A DNA stretch of 64,000 nt from Vibrio mangrovi (GCF_024346955.1 NZ_AP024883.1:2294001-2358000), one strand, 5' to 3'. Positions 9,456-19,181 are shown, counted from the stretch's first letter. Notes: a model not told the origin generated them from the sequence alone. Translations and numbers: made by a program.

Positions 9456-12400
9456 ATGTTCTCAAAAACATCCTACATCACGGTATTTATCGTTGTTCTG
9501 TTGCTGGCTATCTTCGCTATCGTCGAATATAACAACTATTCAGCCGAGCAGATTATGAATGAGACTAAAGCAACACTGGTCAATGAAACCACTTATGAAG
9601 TCAACAAAATAGAAGAATCTATCGCTGATAAAATCTCTCTGGTCAAATTTCTCCACAACACACCCCCAATTTCAGGTATTACCCGAGCCCTTGAGCATAA
9701 TGGTGTTGATCCGAAAGATTCGACCACCACAGAACAATGGATGAACCGGCTCGCGGTTATTTTCCAGGCCCTGATAGAAAACAGGCGAGAGATTAAACAG
9801 TTACGGATTATCTCTGTCATAGATAAAGGCAAAGAGTTTCTACGGGTTGATCGCGACGGAGGCAAAGTGGTCAGAATACCGCATGCTTTTTTACAGGATA
9901 AATCCGGTGAAGCTTACTATATGGCGGCTTCCCAGCTCGCTCCCGGAGAGATCCATGTCTCACCGATTAACCTGAATATCGAACATGGTAAAATTGCCTA
10001 TCCGCTCCAGCCGACACTACGTGTGATTACACCGATATTTTTCAGTGACCGGGAACGGTTCGGTTTTCTGATCATGAACATCGATGCTACCAATATCCTC
10101 ACCAACCTCACCAAAGGACAAGGACTGCTTGATGAAATGTGGCTGGTTGATTCGAAAGGCTATTTTATTCATCACCCGGATAGCGAGCTTTCATTCAGCA
10201 GACAGCTCAATCCCGACATAACCCTCGCAAGCCAGTATCAGTTATCTGATATCGGTAACGATGGTTTACTGTCGGCTGTCCGACTGATAAAGCCCGCAGA
10301 TGAATTGATCGTCGACCGGCAGAGACTTTATTCCGGCTCAAGCTTTGATGAACATGTTTATCTGTATGGCATCATCCATAAAAGCAAAATCGATCATAAA
10401 ATTGCTGCACGTCATTATGAGTTGTTATTGCTTTCAGGGCTGACTTTTATCATTTTAACCCTTGTACTGGGCATTTTTTATCGCTCATACAGCACCAGCC
10501 TGCGGCTGAATAAAATTAATTCAAAATTCCAGTCGATTGTCAGCAGTTCTCCGGACGCAATCATTGGTGCTGATAAAGATGGCAGGATCAAAACCTGGAA
10601 CCATGCAGCATCAACCTTATTCGATGTTCCTGAACATGCAGCATTCAATCAACTGCTGGATCACTGTATCAGATTAGATCATCAGGATCTGATGGCATCA
10701 TTCCAGTCGGTTAAATCTTCGAATATAGCCCTTTCGCTTACGGATACACGATTCGATAAAAAAAATGGCGAAACCAAATATCTGGAAATCACGATTAATC
10801 CGATTCTGGATACGACGAATAAGGTTGACTCTTATACTATTCAGGTCCGGGACCGTACCAAAGAAGAAGAAGCCGCTGAAATGCTCAAAACCAGTAATGC
10901 GGAACTGGAGAAAAAAGTACAACAGCGTACAGAACAGCTGATGCAACATACACAACAACTGGAAATCGCCCACCAGAAAGCGATGGAAGCCAGTCATGCC
11001 AAGAGTAATTTCATTTCGGTGATCAGTCACGAAATGCGCACGCCACTCAACGGAATGATCGGCACACTGTCGCTGGTCAGACGGGAGCCACTAAGCCCTG
11101 ACCAGTTGCGTTACCTGAACATGGCAGAACAGAGCACCAGCACCCTTTCGGTATTGATTAACGATATTCTGGATCTGTCGAAAATTGAGTCTGGCAAACT
11201 TGAAATCAGTCACCAGCAATTTCATGTGGGCCGCTTGATCGAAAGTCTGGTGCAATCCTCAGCCATCAGAGCAAAAGAAAAGGGACTGGATTTCATTCTT
11301 GACCTGAATTACCTGCGTCACGGAGAGATCACAACCGATCCGAACCGATTAAAACAGATCATCAATAACTTAATCACCAACGCAACCAAGTTTACCAGTG
11401 AAGGGGAAATTTTCATCCGGGCATCCTCAATCAATCCATCCGACCAGCCTGAAACCGTCCGTCTGTCAGTCGAAGTGATCGATACCGGGATCGGCATTGC
11501 CAGAGAAAATCAGGAAAAACTGTTCCAGCCATTTACTCAGGAAGACTCCAGTACATCGGTCAAATATGGTGGCACCGGACTCGGTTTGTCCATTTGCAGA
11601 AAATTATGTGAACTGATGGACGGCGAAATTGGTTTTGAATCCGAACAGGGAATCGGCAGCCGTTTCTACTTCTCAATCGACATGCCGGCAAATACCTGTA
11701 AGACAGAAACTAAACCACAGATGCTACAGAACATGATGATTGGGATTTACCTCCCCAATAAGACCCTGACATCAACCCTGACAGAAACCATCCAGATCCT
11801 GGGTGGTGAGGTTTATCTGATTGAAGATGAAGCCCACATTAGTACCACGATTGAACAATATCGACTTGACGCACTACTTCTTGATCTCGAATCACCCCGG
11901 TTTGGGCCGATTTGCACCCGGTTAGATGAAAACCGGCAAGAGCAACCACTAAAAATCGTGGCATTAACTCATGATTCTCTCCAGCACTGGACCAATCCGA
12001 CCACACTGGACATTACCACACTGCATTCACCGGTTATCATCCGAATGTTAGCCAAAGCACTCACGAATAATCCGGAATTCCAAACTTTCTCCGATATAGT
12101 CACACCAGTTCTGACAGCGCCGGATAGCGCCGTGTCTCTTGCCGGTGTCAGAATCCTGATTGTTGAAGACAACGACATCAATATTGAAGTTGCCAAAGGT
12201 TATCTGGCAGAACTCGATGTTGAACCTGAAGTTGCTTTCAACGGCAAAGAAGCGATTGATATTCTGACCCAACGCTCTCGGGAAGGCAGACCCTTCCACT
12301 GTATTCTGATGGATTGCCAGATGCCGATCATGAATGGCTATGACTGTGCCCGGCAGATTCGGTTTGAGAACACACAGACCGGACATGAGAACACTCCGAT

Positions 12401-13049
12401 CATTGCTATGACTGCAAATGCATTTTCCGGCGAAAAAGAAAAATGCCTGGAACATGGTATGAGCGACTATCTGACCAAGCCGGTTGAACAGTCTGAGTTA
12501 CGCAAGAAAGTCATTCAGTGGACCCGGAAATATGCCAGACCGTCTCTTGTCCATACAGAGGAAACAACCATACACGAGAATCCGGCAGAACCTGATATAG
12601 AAAAACCTGATGTGGGAAAAGGTGGGCAGAAAGATAACGGGTTATCGCCCCAAATACCGGTAAAAGAGTCTTCCTATAACGGATGGGACAAAGAGCAGGC
12701 ACTCAACCGGATGGGAGGCAATACCGCATTATTTAATAAAGTTCTGAAAATGTATTCTGACTCGGTATCCGGTGCAATGACACAACTTGCTCAGGCGATC
12801 GAGCAGCGGGATGCTTCCCTGATTTCCCATCAAAGTCATAAATTAAAAGGCTCCTATGGTTCAGTCGGCGCCTACCGGCTACGTGAAATCATGGCAGACA
12901 TTGAAAATGAAACCATGCAGAAAGAAATTTATCACCATGAGAAAGTTGCAGACTATTTTGCTCTGGCTATATCGGAGAAAACCTTACTGGATCAGGAAAT
13001 CGGCACTTATCTCTCGACACTTACCGATACTCCCGAAACAGGTGCATAA
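9456..13049 (+). CDS. hybrid sensor histidine kinase with REC and HPt domains
   Basis: This is a 1197-residue inner-membrane kinase. Membrane segment 1 lies at about residues 7-25, a large periplasmic Cache-like sensor at about 26-320, and segment 2 at about 322-343. A PAS domain (about 355-475) and a coiled coil follow. HisKA has the phospho-His in SHEMRTPLNG (about 524), and the ATPase domain has DTGIGI and GGTGLGLSI. The receiver domain (about 897-1015) has Asp in ILMDCQMP near 950. The C-terminal HPt has His in SHQSHKLKGS near 1127. It thus contains a full internal relay and could phosphorylate the REC-GGDEF or REC-GGDEF-EAL neighbours. The signal is unknown. Confidence 0.93.
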   Translation: MFSKTSYITVFIVVLLLAIFAIVEYNNYSAEQIMNETKATLVNETTYEVNKIEESIADKISLVKFLHNTPPISGITRALEHNGVDPKDSTTTEQWMNRLAVIFQALIENRREIKQLRIISVIDKGKEFLRVDRDGGKVVRIPHAFLQDKSGEAYYMAASQLAPGEIHVSPINLNIEHGKIAYPLQPTLRVITPIFFSDRERFGFLIMNIDATNILTNLTKGQGLLDEMWLVDSKGYFIHHPDSELSFSRQLNPDITLASQYQLSDIGNDGLLSAVRLIKPADELIVDRQRLYSGSSFDEHVYLYGIIHKSKIDHKIAARHYELLLLSGLTFIILTLVLGIFYRSYSTSLRLNKINSKFQSIVSSSPDAIIGADKDGRIKTWNHAASTLFDVPEHAAFNQLLDHCIRLDHQDLMASFQSVKSSNIALSLTDTRFDKKNGETKYLEITINPILDTTNKVDSYTIQVRDRTKEEEAAEMLKTSNAELEKKVQQRTEQLMQHTQQLEIAHQKAMEASHAKSNFISVISHEMRTPLNGMIGTLSLVRREPLSPDQLRYLNMAEQSTSTLSVLINDILDLSKIESGKLEISHQQFHVGRLIESLVQSSAIRAKEKGLDFILDLNYLRHGEITTDPNRLKQIINNLITNATKFTSEGEIFIRASSINPSDQPETVRLSVEVIDTGIGIARENQEKLFQPFTQEDSSTSVKYGGTGLGLSICRKLCELMDGEIGFESEQGIGSRFYFSIDMPANTCKTETKPQMLQNMMIGIYLPNKTLTSTLTETIQILGGEVYLIEDEAHISTTIEQYRLDALLLDLESPRFGPICTRLDENRQEQPLKIVALTHDSLQHWTNPTTLDITTLHSPVIIRMLAKALTNNPEFQTFSDIVTPVLTAPDSAVSLAGVRILIVEDNDINIEVAKGYLAELDVEPEVAFNGKEAIDILTQRSREGRPFHCILMDCQMPIMNGYDCARQIRFENTQTGHENTPIIAMTANAFSGEKEKCLEHGMSDYLTKPVEQSELRKKVIQWTRKYARPSLVHTEETTIHENPAEPDIEKPDVGKGGQKDNGLSPQIPVKESSYNGWDKEQALNRMGGNTALFNKVLKMYSDSVSGAMTQLAQAIEQRDASLISHQSHKLKGSYGSVGAYRLREIMADIENETMQKEIYHHEKVADYFALAISEKTLLDQEIGTYLSTLTDTPETGA

Positions 13050-13058
13050 ATAACAACT

Positions 13059-13478
13059 CTATACCAGCCGGCGGCCTTGCTCATCGATGATTAATTCTCC
13101 GTCTTCTTTGGCAAGCGGCCCCGGTGGCCATTGATCCAGCAGATCCAACACCACCTCACTGGGGCGACAAAGTTTAACGCCCCGGTGAGTACAGACAATC
13201 GGGCGATTCACCAGCACGGGATGTTGCAGCATCGCCTCAAGAATCACGTCATCGGTAACATGATCGTCCAGCAGCCCCAATTCTTTTGCCGGGGATTTTG
13301 TTGTCCGCAGTGCCGTACGCGGTGTCAGCCCGGCAGCCGCAAACAACGCAAGCAGTTGTGGTTTACTCCACCCTTCGTTCAGATAGTCAATCACCACTGG
13401 TGAATAACCGGCATCCTGAATAATTTTCAACACGTTCCGGGATGTACCGCATTCCGGGTTATGATGGATAACGATCAC
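13059..13478 (-). CDS. arsC: arsenate reductase, glutaredoxin-dependent
   Basis: The 139-residue ArsC reduces arsenate to arsenite using glutathione and glutaredoxin. The catalytic Cys10 sits in HNPECGTSRN, and the substrate-binding arginine region is visible (LTPRTALRTTKSPAKELGL; RPIVCTHRGVKLCRPSE). Its length is normal for the family. It follows arsH by 32 bases on the same strand, so the two probably form an operon. No arsenite pump or ArsR lies in the window. It is convergent with the hybrid kinase gene and nearly abuts it. Confidence 0.92.
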   Translation of the reverse strand: MIVIHHNPECGTSRNVLKIIQDAGYSPVVIDYLNEGWSKPQLLALFAAAGLTPRTALRTTKSPAKELGLLDDHVTDDVILEAMLQHPVLVNRPIVCTHRGVKLCRPSEVVLDLLDQWPPGPLAKEDGELIIDEQGRRLV

Positions 13479-13510
13479 TTCAATACTCCTCGATTTACTG
13501 ATCCTGATGC

Positions 13511-14230
13511 TTATAGTGTTTGCTGATTAACACGTTTCATCAATTCTTCCGCCGATTCAACCCGTTCAGAATAACGATCAACCAGATAATCGCTGTTATC
13601 CCGGGTCAGCAGCGTAAATTTAAATAACTCTTCCATCACATCGACGATCCGGTTGTAATAACCCGATGGCTTCATCCGCCCTTCTTCATCAAATTCAAGA
13701 AATGCTTTAGCCACAGAAGACTGATTCGGGATGGTCAGCATTCTCATCCAGCGCCCCAGAACCCGTAACTGGTTCACCACATTGAAAGACTGTGAACCAC
13801 CACAGACCTGCATCACCGCTAATGTTTTTCCCTGAGTCGGACGCACAGCACCTAACGACAAAGGAATCCAGTCGATCTGGGCTTTCATAATGCCGGTCAT
13901 CGCTCCATGCCGTTCAGGTGAGCACCATACCTGCCCTTCAGACCATGTAACCAGCTCCCGCAATTCCTGAACCTTCGGATGCGTGGCTTCTGCGCTGTCC
14001 GGTAACGGCAAACCTTCCGGGTTAAAGATCTTCACTTCAGCCCCCATTCGCACCAGTAAACGCGCACACTCTTCAATTACCAAGCGGCTGAATGAGCGCT
14101 CACGTAGTGAGCCGTACAACAGCAGCATCCGGGGTTTGTGCTGTGAAAAACTCCGGCAAAACTGTTCGGAATCCGGTACCCGGAACTGGGTTTCATCCAG
14201 AGCAGGCAGCGAAAAATCAGTCAGATTCAT
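13511..14230 (-). CDS. arsH: ArsH, NADPH-dependent FMN reductase for organoarsenicals
   Basis: The 239-residue flavodoxin-like reductase has the ArsH signatures LLLYGSLRERSFSRL, WCSPERHGAMTGIMKAQIDWIPL and MQVCGGSQSFNVVNQLR. Characterised ArsH proteins oxidise trivalent organoarsenicals and reduce quinones and metals. It is first in a two-gene unit with arsC. The AT-rich upstream region (about 14235-14282) contains imperfect ATATATG-type repeats that could hold an ArsR site, but no ArsR gene is seen here. Confidence 0.9.
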   Translation of the reverse strand: MNLTDFSLPALDETQFRVPDSEQFCRSFSQHKPRMLLLYGSLRERSFSRLVIEECARLLVRMGAEVKIFNPEGLPLPDSAEATHPKVQELRELVTWSEGQVWCSPERHGAMTGIMKAQIDWIPLSLGAVRPTQGKTLAVMQVCGGSQSFNVVNQLRVLGRWMRMLTIPNQSSVAKAFLEFDEEGRMKPSGYYNRIVDVMEELFKFTLLTRDNSDYLVDRYSERVESAEELMKRVNQQTL

Positions 14231-14330
14231 TTCTGTTTCTCATATTCGATATTTCATATATATGGAATAACATATATTAATAGAACCAGTGTTGTCAAAC
14301 GCAGAAAGAAGGACAGAAAAAATGAACACG

Positions 14331-14367
14331 AAAAAGCCGGCAATCCTGCACAGATTACCGGCTTTTT
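14331..14367. terminator. strong terminator-like hairpin
   Basis: The stem AAAAAGCCGG-C-AATC / GATT-A-CCGGCTTTTT has a seven-base loop and one mismatch, and A/T runs on both sides let it work in either direction. It lies downstream of the ene-reductase gene and upstream of arsH. Confidence 0.75.
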
Positions 14368-14425
14368 ATGAATAACATTCAGATAGTTGCTGAGAGTAGT
14401 CACTCAGCCACACATCTTATGTCAG

Positions 14426-16375
14426 TTAAATATCCATCGCGGCGTGATGACCCTGATAGACCGCAGTCGTAATGGTCGACACTTTCACACAGTCACCAAC
14501 TTGCGAGACTAACGGCGCGCAGTCCCAGAGTTCATCGACACTCTGGCGACGTGAACGCTGACCTAAAGCACACAACACACTGGTTCCGGCCAGTTTGATT
14601 TCCTGACCATCCGGTCCCTGACAGAGTACACCGTTATCGCTGATTTCGAGCGCTTTGTGGTTTTTATAAACTTCAACACCACTCTTCTCGATTTCAGCCA
14701 GCAGCAGCGGACGGTGACGAATATTCGCATCCGGTGAGAGTTCAGAATTCATCTCAACCAGTTTGACATTCTTGTTTTCTCTTGCAAAGTGAATTGCCGC
14801 TTCACAGCCAGCCAGACCACCACCGAGAACGATCACATCATCGGTAATCGCATCTACTCTGTGGTGGTAATCGTTAGTCAGTACAACGTTGTCAGCATCA
14901 ATCCCTTTGATGGGCGGAACAAATGGTTCAGATCCCACGGCAATAATGATGGCATCGGCATCAATCTCATCGGCGTAAGCTTTATCCACTTTGGTATTCA
15001 GACGAATATCCACACCGGCATCTTCACACAGTTTGCCCAGTGAAAGTCCTAGGCGATACATTTCGTACTTAAACGGAATTGCCTGCTCACCGATCAGAAT
15101 TCCGCCAACTTCGTCGTTCATTTCACACAGAATGACTTCATGACCCCGTTTGGCGGCGGTCAGTGCAGCCTGCAGTCCACCCGGACCACCACCGACAACC
15201 AGCACCTTTTTCTTCACCCGGGCCGGCAGAATTTCCATTCCATCCAGCTCACGACCAATAATTGGGTTTACCGTACAACGGCGAGTTGCTGTTTCTGCCC
15301 GTTCTGCCATACAGGTAAAGCAGCGCAGACAGCGAACAATCCGGTCATCCTGATTGGTAACCACTTTCTTCGGCAATTCAGGATCGGCCAGTAACGCCCG
15401 GGCCATTTCTACAATATCAGCCTTACCGGAAGCAATAATTTCTTCCATCTTTTCTGGATCATTGAGACCACCGACAATCGCAACCGGCACACTGACATGT
15501 TTCTTAATCGCCTCAGCAAGATACACATTACTACCGTGTGGCAAGAACATTGACGGGTGAGTCACACCAAAGCCACGCTGATACGTTCCCGCTGATACGT
15601 GCAACAGGTCAATCCGGCTTTCAATCAGTTTGGCAATTTCAATTCCCTCTTCGAGCCTATAACCACCCTCGAACAGCTCAGAACCACTCAGACGGAATTC
15701 GATTGGGAATCCAGGGCCAACTGCTTTACGGACACTGTCGAGAACTTCCTGAGCAAAACGTACCCGATTCTCCACTGAGCCACCGTATTTGTCGGTACGT
15801 TTGTTAAAATATGGCGACAAAAACTGGTTTATCAGCCAACCATGACCGCCATGCACCATGACCATCTCAAAACCGGCTTTTTTCGCCAAAGCCGCTTTTT
15901 CGCCATAGGCCTCCACAATCTCGTCAATCAGCTCTTGGGTTAACTCTTTCACTTCGCGGCCATCCGGACGCATTCCGTTACTTGGTCCCCACTGACATAA
16001 TCCGGCTTTCTGATCTTTATCGGTCAGATAAGTCCCTGCATACTGACCACTGTGTGACAGTTCCACACTCGCAATTGCACCATGCCGGCGAATCGCATCC
16101 GCCGTATAGGTGAAGCTCGACAGTGAACCTGGTGTATGCAGATCCAAATGGTACATATGAGAACCTTCGGTTTCCGGATGTACAACCAGTTCACTCACGG
16201 TGACAGTTGCGGCACCTCCTTTGGCACGGTATTCATAGAATGCGGTTGATGCAGGACCAATCGTACAATCTGCAGTGATATCTGTACCGCCCATAGGTGC
16301 ACCAAACATCCGGTTACGGAAATACACATTACCGATTTGGATGGGTTTACTGAGATTTGGATATTTTCTTTTCAT
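14426..16375 (-). CDS. FMN/4Fe-4S/FAD ene-reductase (2-enoate or dienoyl-CoA reductase type)
   Basis: This 649-residue oxidoreductase belongs to the old-yellow-enzyme/BaiCD/2,4-dienoyl-CoA reductase group. The N-terminal FMN barrel (about 1-340) has MVMVHGGHGWLINQFLSPYFNKRTD and its active-site region. A cluster region CLRCFTC-x11-C should bind a 4Fe-4S centre. FAD and NADH Rossmann motifs follow (KVLVVGGGPGGLQAA; VIVLGGGLAGCEAA). Such enzymes reduce C=C bonds of enoates. The ATG at 16375 is used instead of an upstream in-frame start inside the transporter gene. It lies 22 bases after an OxlT-type transporter in a PadR-controlled operon, so an imported unsaturated acid is a likely substrate; this is inferred. 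Confidence 0.85.
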   Translation of the reverse strand: MKRKYPNLSKPIQIGNVYFRNRMFGAPMGGTDITADCTIGPASTAFYEYRAKGGAATVTVSELVVHPETEGSHMYHLDLHTPGSLSSFTYTADAIRRHGAIASVELSHSGQYAGTYLTDKDQKAGLCQWGPSNGMRPDGREVKELTQELIDEIVEAYGEKAALAKKAGFEMVMVHGGHGWLINQFLSPYFNKRTDKYGGSVENRVRFAQEVLDSVRKAVGPGFPIEFRLSGSELFEGGYRLEEGIEIAKLIESRIDLLHVSAGTYQRGFGVTHPSMFLPHGSNVYLAEAIKKHVSVPVAIVGGLNDPEKMEEIIASGKADIVEMARALLADPELPKKVVTNQDDRIVRCLRCFTCMAERAETATRRCTVNPIIGRELDGMEILPARVKKKVLVVGGGPGGLQAALTAAKRGHEVILCEMNDEVGGILIGEQAIPFKYEMYRLGLSLGKLCEDAGVDIRLNTKVDKAYADEIDADAIIIAVGSEPFVPPIKGIDADNVVLTNDYHHRVDAITDDVIVLGGGLAGCEAAIHFARENKNVKLVEMNSELSPDANIRHRPLLLAEIEKSGVEVYKNHKALEISDNGVLCQGPDGQEIKLAGTSVLCALGQRSRRQSVDELWDCAPLVSQVGDCVKVSTITTAVYQGHHAAMDI

Positions 16376-16397
16376 AACTTTAATTTCCCGGAGTCGT

Positions 16398-17654
16398 TTA
16401 TTGGCTCGCAGCAAGCTCGTTAGCCTTGGATTTCTTAGTGATTATTCTGAAGATGTAGGTCAGGATCAGACCTGCAACACAGAATACGATGCCAATGAGG
16501 AAAGCATCTTTAAAACTATGGGTGGCACCAAAGACGTTTCTCATGATGGTTGGTCCGGTGTAACCGGCAACTGCAAAACCTGAGAACATAATGCCGAAGT
16601 TCACGCTGTTATTTTTCACACCAAACTGGTCTGCCGTCAGGCCAGGGAACACGCCCATAAATGCCCCGAAACAGACACCGATGATTGAAATGCCAACGTA
16701 AAATGTAGTCACCTCACCGATACCGGCGAGATAAAGAAGATAAAGTCCGATGATTGACAGAGCACAGGCAGCAGTCAGAGTATTGATCCGGCCGATCTTA
16801 TCGGATAGCCAGCCTGCCAGAATCCGGCCACAGACATTAAACAGTGCTAATGTTGAAACCGCAGCTGTCGCAGCAGCCGTTGACATTCCAATCATTCGCT
16901 GCGCCAGCGGAGAAGCCAGAGCAATACACATCAGACCAGCAACTGCACCACACATCAAAAGGCAAATCAGAACGTAGAACGTGGGTGAGCGAAGCATCTC
17001 TTTCCAGTCTTTGTCATTTGACTGAACCGATGCCTGAGTTTTACTTGGCGTCCATCCGGCAGGCTTAAAACCATCCGGACATTTATGGATGAAGAATGCA
17101 CTTCCGCAAACGATAATAGTGAATGCAGCACCGATGATCTTAAATGCAGCAACAACGCCCATTTCAGCGGTGATCGCAGCAGCTATCGGTGGGATTACGA
17201 CAGAACTAATCCCAAACAGTGCCGTTGTCAGACCACCGACCAGACCTCTTTTGTCAGGGAAAAATTTAATCGAAGTACTGATCGTTGAGCCGTATACCAT
17301 GCCCAGACCAAGGCCCAGAACCAATCCGTAAGTCACGATAAGCGAATCGACAGTAGTCGCTAATCCGGACAGGAACATCCCGCCGCCAAACATCAGTCCT
17401 CCAACAAAAATCACAACTTTAGGACCGAATGTATCGTTGATTTTCCCACCGGTAATCATGGTAATCGGTCCGACGGAATTCCCGACAACGAAGACAATCG
17501 CCAGATCAGCAGGAGTCAAATGGATACCATTCAGCTGACCCAGATGCGCGGCCATCGGCGCGGCAAAAACACTCCACGCATACATAGAACCCACACATAA
17601 ATTAATAAAACAAGCAGCGATCAGTATCGACCACCTTTTTTTCGAATAGTCCAT
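16398..17654 (-). CDS. MFS transporter, oxalate/formate antiporter (OxlT) type
   Basis: The 418-residue, 12-span MFS protein has typical OxlT-group features: INLCVGSMYAWSVFAAPMAAHL at span 1, GKINDTFGPK in loop 2-3, RGLVGGLTTALFGISSVV and GWLSDKIGR in loop 8-9. Members exchange small organic acids such as oxalate and formate, and many paralogues carry other carboxylates. It is first in the operon with the ene-reductase and divergent from padR, with a PadR-type operator in between. The import substrate is therefore probably the acid that the reductase uses. Confidence 0.85.
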   Translation of the reverse strand: MDYSKKRWSILIAACFINLCVGSMYAWSVFAAPMAAHLGQLNGIHLTPADLAIVFVVGNSVGPITMITGGKINDTFGPKVVIFVGGLMFGGGMFLSGLATTVDSLIVTYGLVLGLGLGMVYGSTISTSIKFFPDKRGLVGGLTTALFGISSVVIPPIAAAITAEMGVVAAFKIIGAAFTIIVCGSAFFIHKCPDGFKPAGWTPSKTQASVQSNDKDWKEMLRSPTFYVLICLLMCGAVAGLMCIALASPLAQRMIGMSTAAATAAVSTLALFNVCGRILAGWLSDKIGRINTLTAACALSIIGLYLLYLAGIGEVTTFYVGISIIGVCFGAFMGVFPGLTADQFGVKNNSVNFGIMFSGFAVAGYTGPTIMRNVFGATHSFKDAFLIGIVFCVAGLILTYIFRIITKKSKANELAASQ

Positions 17655-17745
17655 TTATAACTCCCCTTTTCCCGTTTCTGAATTGATTTGGTCCGTTTCA
17701 AGCACGTTAATTCCCCTACAACTCAGACCCTATAGATTAAATTTG

Positions 17746-17767
17746 AACATGTAAATATTGACATGTT
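17746..17767. promoter_or_regulatory. PadR-type operator, AACATGT-N8-ACATGTT
   Basis: A perfect seven-base inverted repeat (AACATGT / ACATGTT) with an eight-base spacer (AAATATTG) contains the ATGT-N8-ACAT core reported for PadR repressors. It lies between the divergent MFS transporter and padR genes, 91 bp before the transporter start and about 98 bp before the padR start, well placed to control both. A close copy occurs at 23731-23752. Confidence 0.75.
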
Positions 17768-17864
17768 TGGAATTATCTATTCTTTGTCTTAAATCATATT
17801 TGTTTGAAAACGATAGATTTGATAGTATTCATGATGCTTATAGGTAAGTGTCAGAGAGACCCAG

Positions 17865-18407
17865 ATGAGAGTACTAAAGTACGCAATATTAGGACTTTTG
17901 AACCGTCGCCCCATGAGCGGCTATGACATCGGTAAAGAGTTCAACTACGAATTGGCTGAATTTTGGCACGCCAAACACAGCCAGATTTATACTGAATTAA
18001 AGAAATTACATACTGAGGGATTAGTCACTTACGATATCGAAATCAGCGGCGAAATTCTGGAGAAAAAGCAGTATTCCATCACAGAAGCCGGCCGGGATGA
18101 TCTCATTCACTGGCTCCATAAAGATGAACTGATCGGCAAAACAGCCAAAGATGTTTTTCGTGTCCGGATGTATTTTTCTAACTTTCTGGATCTGGAATCC
18201 CGGATGAAACTGCTGGAAAGCCAGAAAATGCAACATACCAAACGGATGAATACGCTGATGAAAACTTCAGAACAATACCCTGAAGTTCCTCCACCCGACA
18301 GTGACCGATTTGGTGACTTTATTACTCTGGAAGGCGCCATCATGCGGGAAAGAAGCCTCATTGAATGGCTCGACAAGTGTATCGGTTATTGTAAAGATGC
18401 TTTGTAA
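17865..18407 (+). CDS. PadR-family transcriptional regulator
   Basis: The 180-residue protein has an N-terminal PadR winged helix (about 1-85; MRVLKYAILGLLNRRPMSGY, HSQIYTELKKLHTEGLV, KKQYSITEAGRDDL) and a helical C-terminal dimerisation domain (about 90-178; Vir_C type). PadR repressors commonly respond to phenolic acids such as p-coumarate. Its divergent neighbours encode a transporter and an ene-reductase, and a PadR-type palindrome lies between them, so local control is likely. The actual ligand is unknown. Confidence 0.9.
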   Translation: MRVLKYAILGLLNRRPMSGYDIGKEFNYELAEFWHAKHSQIYTELKKLHTEGLVTYDIEISGEILEKKQYSITEAGRDDLIHWLHKDELIGKTAKDVFRVRMYFSNFLDLESRMKLLESQKMQHTKRMNTLMKTSEQYPEVPPPDSDRFGDFITLEGAIMRERSLIEWLDKCIGYCKDAL

Positions 18408-18583
18408 GATCAAAGATTCTTTGTAGAGCCAACCTCACCGCTCACACCCCGGATTATTTCGTATATTACGTACCTTGCCAACAGCTGCTCCACCCCGGTA
18501 GCAGCTGAATATCCAGCCTCATTATTTCCCCTCAGACACCGAATAAATTTCATGTAAAAGTTCGGTCATCGATGCAGGAAGAC

Positions 18584-18617
18584 TTGACATCACACCCAAT
18601 AGTTGCGTATACAACTA
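18584..18617 (+). promoter_or_regulatory. sigma-70-like promoter overlapped by a MarR-type palindrome
   Basis: TTGACA (18584-18589) and TATACA (18608-18613) are separated by 18 bases. An 18-bp palindrome TAGTTG-N6-CAACTA (18600-18617) covers the -10 box. This resembles the TTG..CAA dyads bound by MarR proteins, and the downstream gene is a MarR regulator, so autorepression is likely. Confidence 0.65.
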
Positions 18618-18647
18618 AATATATTTTCTTGTGCTGACAAACCAAGT

Positions 18648-19094
18648 ATGAAGTTCTCGTATGACCATCATCAATCTTTAGGGTATCTGGCCGGGCTTGC
18701 AAGCCGGTTACTCAACAATCGACTCGCAATGCGATTTCAGGAAGCAGGAATCGACATGACTGCCGAACAATGGGGGGCGCTGCTCGTTCTCCTCAACGGG
18801 GATGCAATGACTCAGGGACAACTTGGAGAGCAGCTTGGTCTGGAGAAATCCAGCGTCAGTCGTCTCACCGACGGACTCGAAAAACGCGGTTGGATCGTCC
18901 GGGTCCGGGATCCGGAAGACAGCCGGAAAAAACTGGTTTCTCCCACTCAGGAAGCCCGGAAAACCGCAACACGCTGTGAGGCAATTGCCAGAGCTGTTCT
19001 GAGCGAAGCTCAGCAGAATATGACCGATGAACAGCAACGTATCTGCCAATCGCATTTATCACTCGTCATTACCAATTTACGGGGACTGACCTGA
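18648..19094 (+). CDS. MarR-family transcriptional regulator
   Basis: The 148-residue protein has a central winged helix (about 30-115; QWGALLVLLNGDAMTQGQLGEQLGLEKSSVSRLTDGLEKRGWI) and the wing RDPEDSRKKLVSPT. Flanking dimerisation helices complete the MarR fold. An upstream TTG frame start at 18603 is rejected because it falls inside the promoter palindrome; the ATG at 18648 fits. An SDR gene follows 87 bp downstream and may be a target. MarR repressors often bind phenolics, matching the nearby PadR module. Confidence 0.87.
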   Translation: MKFSYDHHQSLGYLAGLASRLLNNRLAMRFQEAGIDMTAEQWGALLVLLNGDAMTQGQLGEQLGLEKSSVSRLTDGLEKRGWIVRVRDPEDSRKKLVSPTQEARKTATRCEAIARAVLSEAQQNMTDEQQRICQSHLSLVITNLRGLT

Positions 19095-19181
19095 CAGAGA
19101 ACAAATCTTACAACTCACACATAACTGACTCTGATGTAAAGAGGAAGAAAGACTAGCAACATTCATCAAAAAGAGGTTCAT

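Noticed and set aside
12048..12455. Long antisense frames opposite the hybrid kinase, menD and other large genes
   Set aside because: They mirror codon bias of the real genes on the other strand and carry no domain or ribosome-binding site.
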